Shown in pieces: positions 58,536 through 64,000 of a stretch of 64,000 nt of DNA (its first letter is position 1; each line of letters begins with the position of its first letter). The stretch lies in NCBI GenBank assembly GCA_033398695.1, contig CM065809.1:88207644-88271643 (forward strand). Direction: 5' to 3'. Source of the stretch: Orobanche coerulescens (taxonomy: Eukaryota > Streptophyta > Magnoliopsida > Lamiales > Orobanchaceae). A program made the position numbers and the translations under genes. The notes beneath the pieces were generated by a model. The model was not told the origin of the DNA. It searched no databases and was given only the letters and a program-made list of their open reading frames with translations.

Positions 58536-58833
58536 CGTTGTTGTTGTTCTTTTGAGGCATGAGTCAATGCTTGCATTGGCATCCGACGCCGATGAGGACG
58601 GGGAAGTGTACACCGATGGATTGTATACATGTACAATGAGCGGCTCCCTCAGGATGTGTACGCTGGTGTTTCGAGTCATGCGGTTGGTACGACTTTCTGG
58701 CTGGTCTCTGGCGGAGTGTTTCGCATTGAGGAGTATTCCTGGAGATGTTGTTTTCAGATCATGATGGATAGTTCATATCCCGAGTTGTCTACCTTTAGTT
58801 TCGGGGATGAAACTCTTTTTAAGGAGGGGAGTA
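58536..58833 (+). other. TrgC 3' internal end with polypurine tract
   Basis: Resumes the TrgE-like tail (GCATTGGCATCCGACGCCGA ... GAGGAGTATTCCTGGAGATG). A 130-bp segment present in TrgE is missing near 58710. Ends TTTCGGGGATGAAACTC and the tract TTTTTAAGGAGGGGAGTA (58816-58833), directly before TGTAATACCC. Confidence 0.82.
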
Positions 58834-59065
58834 TGTAATACCCGGTTGTGAATTCATTATTATTATTATTATTATTCAGTAATTGTCACTCAAAAATTTT
58901 TCACTCAGTAATAATCATTCATCATTCATATTCATTTAATTGTGTTCACCGTTCAGCGTACTTTAGAATCGTGTATTAGTTGTTATTCGTCGTTCATCAC
59001 TGTTTGAGATCGAGACGAGAATATTGTCATCATCATCATCATATTTTGGTAGTCTGTGTATGGGA

Positions 59066-59493
59066 TAGGACACGCTACGTACTCTTGTTAGCGCGCGCTA
59101 ATGGAGTACAGGTAGCGCACGCTATGCATCATCATTAGCGCACGCTAGCACAATTGAGGCACAGAGTCTAGTAGGTACTGGACTGGAATTGGAAATTCGT
59201 AGTGCACGCTATGAGTGGTAAGTAGCGTACGGTAATTGTACTGGTAGCGCACGCTAAGTCATCTTAGTAGCGCGCGCTAAGGCAAGCAGGCGGAGGACAG
59301 TGGGTTCTGGACTCCAATATACTGGACATCAACTATTAGGTAGCGCACGCTAACATAAGGTTAATGCATGCTAAGAGGAGGCATTAGCGCATGCTACCAA
59401 GTTCGTAGCGCACGCTAACGCGGCATGCAGAGTTCACTGGACTACCCGGTGAACCCGCTAGCGCATGCTAATCACAGGAGATAGCGCGCACTA
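59066..59493 (+). promoter_or_regulatory. TrgC U3 dyad array (4-4-4-2)
   Basis: Sites start at 59066, 59089, 59113, 59136; 59200, 59223, 59245, 59268; 59341, 59362, 59385, 59406; 59459, 59482. Steps are 21-24 bp. Gaps contain ACTGGACT, TTCTGGACT and CACTGGACT. Number and grouping of sites match SoloI, although the spacer bases do not. Confidence 0.85.
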
Positions 59494-59515
59494 AGCTAGG
59501 TTTTGTATAAATAAG

Positions 59516-59523
59516 ACACTTCA
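59516..59523 (+). promoter_or_regulatory. TrgC LTR TATA box
   Basis: TATAAATA in TTTTGTATAAATAAGAC, 23 bp after the last dyad site, followed by a CT-rich leader. Confidence 0.8.
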
Positions 59524-59597
59524 CTCTTCATTCCGTTATTTCTTCATTTCTCAACCATTCCGGGCGATTTTGGGCGATTCGCTTAGATCTTTCTGAG

Positions 59598-61501
59598 ATC
59601 ATAAACATGATCGTGACCTACTGAGCTGTAGGTGTTGGGAAACCAACCGCGAAGGTTCAAGCCCCAAATTTACCCATAATGAGATCACCAGTGACCGTGA
59701 CCTGCTGAATTGCAGGTGCTGGGAAACCAACCGCGAAGGTTCAAGCCCCAGACTTACCCATAATGAGATCATAAACATGACCGTGACCTACTGAGTTGTA
59801 GGTATTGGGAAACCAACCGCGAAGGTTCAAGCCCCAAGCTTACCCATAATGAGCACTAGCCGAGACTACCCTCTAAAACATAATTAATCACAAACGGCAA
59901 TGATCCAAAGATTACCGAATTTCTCAAGAATGATAGTGTGCTGCCTTGAGTTAGCCAACACGAAGACATTAACTCACGGATGGGCACCATCCTCGACAGT
60001 CCCAATTCAATACTTCGATTGCCTTATGATGGCCAACCGATAACAATGATGCAGCGGATGATCCAATACCTCGATCGCCTTAGAATGGCCAACCGATAAC
60101 AATGATACAGTGAATGACTCAATACCTCGATTACCTAAGAACGGCCAATCAATAACAACGATACAGTGAATACCTCGGCACCTTTAATCGGTTACCGACG
60201 ACGAAGATGAGAAATGAATGCGCCAATGCCTTCAATCGGCCAATACAACGTAAATGACAAAACACCAACATCAATAACAATGATTACAACGATGTCTTAG
60301 ATCGACATCTATATCAACAACAACAATCGATACATCGATACCGTGAAACCGGCTATCGACAATAACATTTACAACAAGTATCTCAATGCCTTGAACTGGC
60401 CATTAATGAACAATAATAAACATTTGGCATAATTGCCGAAGAGTATCGTATGGAACGATCCCTTAATATCAATGAACTCATGAGGAGACTAAGTCTCGGA
60501 ATGATTCAACACATTCATACACATATATGATAACATTAATCTCATTGACTAGTACAAGTATAAAACTTGCCTCAAACCGAAGGCGAGGAAGTCCTTCCAC
60601 GATCAACGTCCTTAATGGAAATAGTGGCCGCTCGAACAACCTTGAATGACACAAGTACCAACAATACACTTAATATACGAATCAAGCATGATCAAAACCA
60701 ACTCAAAGTCGATACAACACTACCCAAAACTCATTGGGGCATTTAAACAAACACGTTGTAAAAAATCTCCCATTGTTTACAACTAATCCCAATTATATCG
60801 AAAGCCAACCTCCAAATGAGTGATTCAATCCAACAAAACATCATTAATACCATCAATAATCCAATAAAAATACTCCATTCGAGATTACGACAATATCTAG
60901 TCGAAACCCCCAAAATTCCAAAGTCAACACCCAAGGTGTTCTTGAACAATTCCCCAAATATTCAAAAATTCTGAAATTTACATCAATGAATCCGTAAAAA
61001 TACAAGTATCCAAGGTACATAATCCAAATTCAACATATTCCAACATGATAGCAAGCTAACTCGAAGAGATCGGGAAGAAAACTTTGAAATCCCGAAATTC
61101 AAGATTCAATGAAAAGTTACCTTGATTAGGAGTGATGGAGCGGATTAAATGTTGATTAATCTGAACTAGGAGCTCGAAGATGATATCGTGACATATCCGG
61201 AATCATATCTGCGTTCCAATTGGTTATTGTGTAGGATTTTTTAGCCAGGCACATATATAGTCATGCGTGGATGTTTCCGTATTGGACTGTGCACACGAGA
61301 CATAGTTCGGGAGGCTAATTAGGTACATTGTCCCACATATATCCTGGATTCCGTATACGGGGTGGACATGTGCACTGACACATTTCCGGATCGGGCGTAC
61401 TGTGATGTCCATCTTGAGCCGTACTATCTTAGTCATTCATAGTCCATTTATATATTTGGATGTGTTCGACGTTTTGTGACTAAGCGTTTGAGGGTGTTAC
61501 A
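59598..61501 (-). mobile_element. LTR-K: partial minus-strand gypsy LTR
   Basis: On the minus strand it starts TGTAACACCCTCAAACG at 61501 and has a TATATAT box near 61252. It continues as the homologue of 1829-3249 (TTCAGATTAATCAAC, the hairpin repeats, three 85-bp units at 59600-59860) and is cut off at 59598. Its 3' end and partner LTR are absent. Its U3 (61201-61501) has no dyad array, unlike related LTRs. With the TrgC 5' LTR it forms an inverted repeat of about 1.4 kb. Confidence 0.72.
59600..59860 (-). repeat. Three tandem 85-bp repeats in LTR-K
   Basis: Units with AAACCAACCGCGAAGGTTCA, as in TrgC and TrgE. The junction with the plus-strand TrgC 3' LTR falls at the first unit, so the repeat may have been the recombination point. 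Confidence 0.8.
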
Positions 61502-62330
61502 TTAGGATCTCTAGTCCAACATTATTCAAATCTAAATACATGGATTTTTTTCACTCTTAGATGATCATGATCTTCTAAGTTAATCCTCACAACTAAGTGA
61601 TCAGAACCATATCTTGGGAGATGAGTGACTCTAATGGGATCAAACCTTATGAAAAAACTCTCTCTAGCCAAAGCTCTGTCAAGTCTGCATTGGATGTTGT
61701 CCAACCCTTCTCTACTATTTGACCATGTGAAAGGATAACCCAAATACCGCAAATCATTGAAACCACGCAATTCAATAGCATCTCTACCCACCTTCAGTTG
61801 ATCAAAGGTTCTGTCATTACTCCCAATCTTCTCAGCAGAACAAATGGTATCATTGAGATCACCAAAGCAAACCCAATTAGGAATTTGGGGGTTCAATAGC
61901 TCTGAATTAATAACCAAGTGTCTTTCTTGTGAACTTCATCTGGAAAACCATAAATATCAGTAACCAAGCTAGAAACACCAGACCCATCAAACCTAGCAGA
62001 CCACCAGCCCTATCTGGATCAGTCCCACGGCAACCCACCACTAAACCAGAACTGAAGCCACATCAAACACATCAAACAGAGTAGGAGATCACAGAGAAAT
62101 TAATCATATCAAACCACATCAAACACAGACCACCAGCCCTATCTGGATCAGTCCCACGACAACCCACCACTAAACCAGAACTAAAGCCACACCGAACTCT
62201 AACTCTATTCATTTCAACTTCTGACAATTTAGTCTCCATAAGGAAGACCAGCTGAGGATTTTCAAGGTTTTTGAGCCTTAACAAGGCTCGAATTGCCCGA
62301 GGGTTCCCCAACCCCCTGCAATTCTAACTA
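61502..62330 (-). pseudogene. L1-type LINE ORF2 fragment (endonuclease domain)
   Basis: Minus strand from about 62325: NCRGLGNPRAIRALLRLK, LVFLMETKLSE and AGGLCLMW, the start of the APE-like endonuclease. A TAG replaces the Trp that normally precedes NCRG. The later part (61917-61522) has WVCFGDLND, GFNDLRYLGYPFTWSN, CRLDRALA and GSDHLVVRI. The RT part is absent, cut at the LTR-K boundary. A 130-bp internal duplication lies in between. Confidence 0.85.
61998..62195. repeat. 131-bp-offset duplication inside the LINE fragment
   Basis: GACCACCAGCCCTATCTGG through CTAAACCAGAACTxAAGCCACA occurs at about 61999-62064 and again at about 62130-62195, with CATCAAACACA words between. It disrupts the endonuclease frame. 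Confidence 0.85.
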
Positions 62331-62446
62331 ATGATTTTCATTGGTTTAGGAGACCAAAAAATGCTTATTATTAGTTGTACTACTACCTAAAATCTCTAAG
62401 TAACACAACGAAACATTAGTAATAATCTTAAGAATTGATACGACAC

Positions 62447-62600
62447 TTGTTGGGCTTGTCCTAATGGCCACTCCAAGTGAGAGATCCGAATTCGAATCCC
62501 ATTATGGATACAAATTTTTTAGGGGTCTATGACCCATTAGTTTCGACTAAGGGCTAGGCCCTAGTCTTCTAGGGTACGCTGGTGGAATAATTAAATATTG
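62447..62600 (+). mobile_element. tRNA-derived SINE-like sequence
   Basis: A-box-like TTGTCCTAATGGCC at 62457-62470 and B-box-like GAATTCGAATCCC at 62488-62500, at tRNA-like spacing. A non-tRNA tail follows with TAGTTTCGACTAAGGGCTAG. I cannot see clear ends or a TSD. It could be an old Pol III SINE head or a degraded tRNA gene. Confidence 0.45.
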
Positions 62601-63759
62601 AGGACTTCAAGCGGCAGTGTGAGATGTTTGATCTCGGTGGGAACCCACGACCGGATGGATGTGATTCAGCATGAAGCAATCACTGGGAGACGACTGAACT
62701 CGGTGGGAACCTGCATGGATAGTGATAAATGAAGCAATCGGCAGGGGGCATTTCGCGCGGTAGTTGAGGATATTTAAGAACCAGAAAGCCAGATATACAT
62801 CTCGCGATTTAACCGCTAGCAATTCTGAGGGACTAAAGCAGTTGTCCCGAGGACTAATCAAGTGCAAGCTTGGAACCTCGATATATAAAAAAACTAATAC
62901 GACCAAATAGGAAAAAAATAGAGCACTCTTTTTTATAGAATTACGTGCTTTTTGCGAAACTGACCTAATAAAAAATAATATAATTGTATTTCAAGATTAA
63001 AATCATTCAAGTATTTACATATTCCACATGGCTAAATGAATCCAAATCAAATTAGTACCCACAATTTAAACAATTATAAATTCGTCTATAAATTTAACCC
63101 TACTAAATAGTTCCAAATCAAATTAGTACACAGAATTCAAAGAAATATAAATTCGTCCAAATGTCAATATCGGAGGTGAGATATGTGTATGGATATGATT
63201 GTTCAAATAAATATCCACATTAGCAAACAGTTTGAACCATTACAAATTCGTTCAAAAATCATTATCGGAGGTGAAATTTAGATGTAAATATAATTGTTCA
63301 AATTATAGATACTAATATATAATTGTACCAAACAATAAGAATATTCCGTATAAACCACCTTTCAAATTATATATCCAAAATAATTTTGTAATCCAATTAA
63401 TCTAGTTGCAAAAATAATATATTAGGGGCTTGTTTGATACATGTGATTAAGGTATATAATATATCTAATACACATTTATATCTTGTTTGGTAGCCCTTGA
63501 TAAAATTCGGACCCGTATAAATAATACTGATTTTTGGTATTACGTATCACACCTAAGAGGTGGTATTAGGTAATATTATACAATACTGCAACTAATAAAT
63601 TCATTAAACTACCATGATATCTATATTTTATAGATAATTTAATACATCGTACCAAATATGATATTAATTTCTTAGATTTTATATGAAATCCCAGTCAATC
63701 TTATCAAGCTTTATCCTATACAACTTAGCAAACTCGAGTAATGGTATTCAGGCCTTGCT
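62601..63759. other. Region with no recognisable gene
   Basis: Up to 62885 there are two CTCGGTGGGAACC words about 75 bp apart and no conserved frame. 62885-63425 is AT-rich with repeated ACAAATTCGTTCAAA-like and ATTATCGGAGGTGA words at three places. GGGGCTTGTTTGATACATGT at 63425 and CTTGTTTGGTAGCCC near 63485 recall MITE ends, but no matching inverted end was found. AACTCGAGTAATGGT is duplicated at 63730 and 63760. Confidence 0.5.
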
Positions 63760-64000
63760 AACTCGAGTAATGGTGTGGGTATTCTTTTGTCTAAAGAGTT
63801 TAAGGACAACGTCGTGGAAATGAAGATGTGTAATGATAGGATTATGTCCGTTGCAGTGGTGGTTGGGGAGAAGGTGGTTAACGTGATATGTGCGTATGCC
63901 CCTCATGTTGGTTTGGGTGAGCTTGTTAAGGAAGCTTTTTGGGTCTGTTTAGATGAGTTGTTCGGGTGTATTCCGGACGATCAATTTATTGTTTTGGGGG
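63760..64000 (+). CDS. RTE-type LINE endonuclease, partial (runs off the window)
   Basis: Open for 80 codons without a stop: SSNGVGILLSKEFKD, NDRIMSVAVVVGEKVVNVI, CAYAPHVG and DDQFIVLG. This is the middle of the APE-type endonuclease/exonuclease/phosphatase domain of plant RTE-like non-LTR elements (often annotated craniofacial development protein 2-like). The next residues should be GDFN, outside the window. The true start is not visible; the sequence upstream of 63760 does not continue the domain, so this copy is probably 5'-truncated or rearranged. Confidence 0.75.

Larger units (their letters stand above)
58834..59597 (+). repeat. TrgC 3' LTR, truncated after the promoter
   Basis: Starts TGTAATACCCGGTTGTG, has an ATT microsatellite (58857-58876), a 14-site dyad array and a TATA box. 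About 80 bp after TATA it stops at CTTTCTGA and joins LTR-K in the opposite orientation. So the 3' LTR keeps only U3/R and the 5' LTR only the body; they cannot be aligned to date the element. Confidence 0.75.

Noticed and set aside
63425..63690. Possible Tourist- or hAT-like MITE
   Set aside because: One end recalls GGGCTTGTTTGG but no inverted partner or target duplication could be found.
1..64000. A host gene or gene cluster hidden between the elements
   Set aside because: All segments over 300 bp were assigned to element parts or show no conserved reading frame; only LINE endonuclease pieces were found at the right end.

Overview
The window is nuclear DNA of a flowering plant, probably a eudicot. 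I find no intact host gene: almost everything is retrotransposon sequence in nested insertions. The evidence is Ty1/copia and Tekay-like Ty3/gypsy (chromovirus) elements with tRNA-iMet-type primer sites, 5-bp target-site duplications (TSDs), solo LTRs, and L1- and RTE-type LINE pieces. All reading frames of the large elements are broken.

Names used here: TrgC = oldest gag-only gypsy element (+ strand, about 1801-59597). CopB = copia 3250-12522. TekD = Tekay-like gypsy 14571-43063. TrgE = gag-only gypsy, minus strand, 22958-41803. CopF = copia 32917-41485. CopG = copia 44361-54955. SoloH = solo LTR 45163-47534. SoloI = solo LTR 55316-58528. LTR-K = partial minus-strand LTR 59598-61501.

Layout: the left edge has the 3' end of a SoloI-family LTR (1-1112) and an unplaced LTR promoter region (1113-1800). 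TrgC follows. Its 5' LTR is split by CopB (TSD AGTCT). Its gag is split by TekD (TSD ATGAT). Its 3' non-coding region is split by CopG (TSD CCGGG) and SoloI (TSD ATATG). The 3' LTR of TekD is split by TrgE (TSD TCATA), and an LTR of TrgE is split by CopF (TSD GAAGG). SoloH sits in the 5' LTR of CopG (TSD GGTAG). The deepest stack is CopF in TrgE in TekD in TrgC. On the right are the truncated TrgC 3' LTR, LTR-K, an L1 fragment, a SINE-like tRNA-derived sequence, AT-rich DNA without a gene, and the start of an RTE-type LINE running off the edge.

The most striking unexplained structure is in the gypsy LTRs. Upstream of the TATA box they carry arrays of a 12-bp dyad-symmetric motif, TAGCGYRCGCTA, or TAACGTACGTAA in TrgE. 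Copies are phased about 23 bp apart, mostly in groups of four, with a final pair next to TATA in three of the four families. The array is shared by four otherwise different LTRs (TrgC, SoloI, TekD/SoloH, TrgE). TrgC and SoloI both have 14 sites arranged 4-4-4-2, and a TTCTGGACT-like motif lies in the gaps. It looks like a modular, fast-changing retrotransposon promoter. Other notable points are the gag-only element family, tandem hairpin repeats with a compensatory base change, tRNA-like sequences in the CopF leader, and mismatch patterns that suggest consensus-sequence errors in places.
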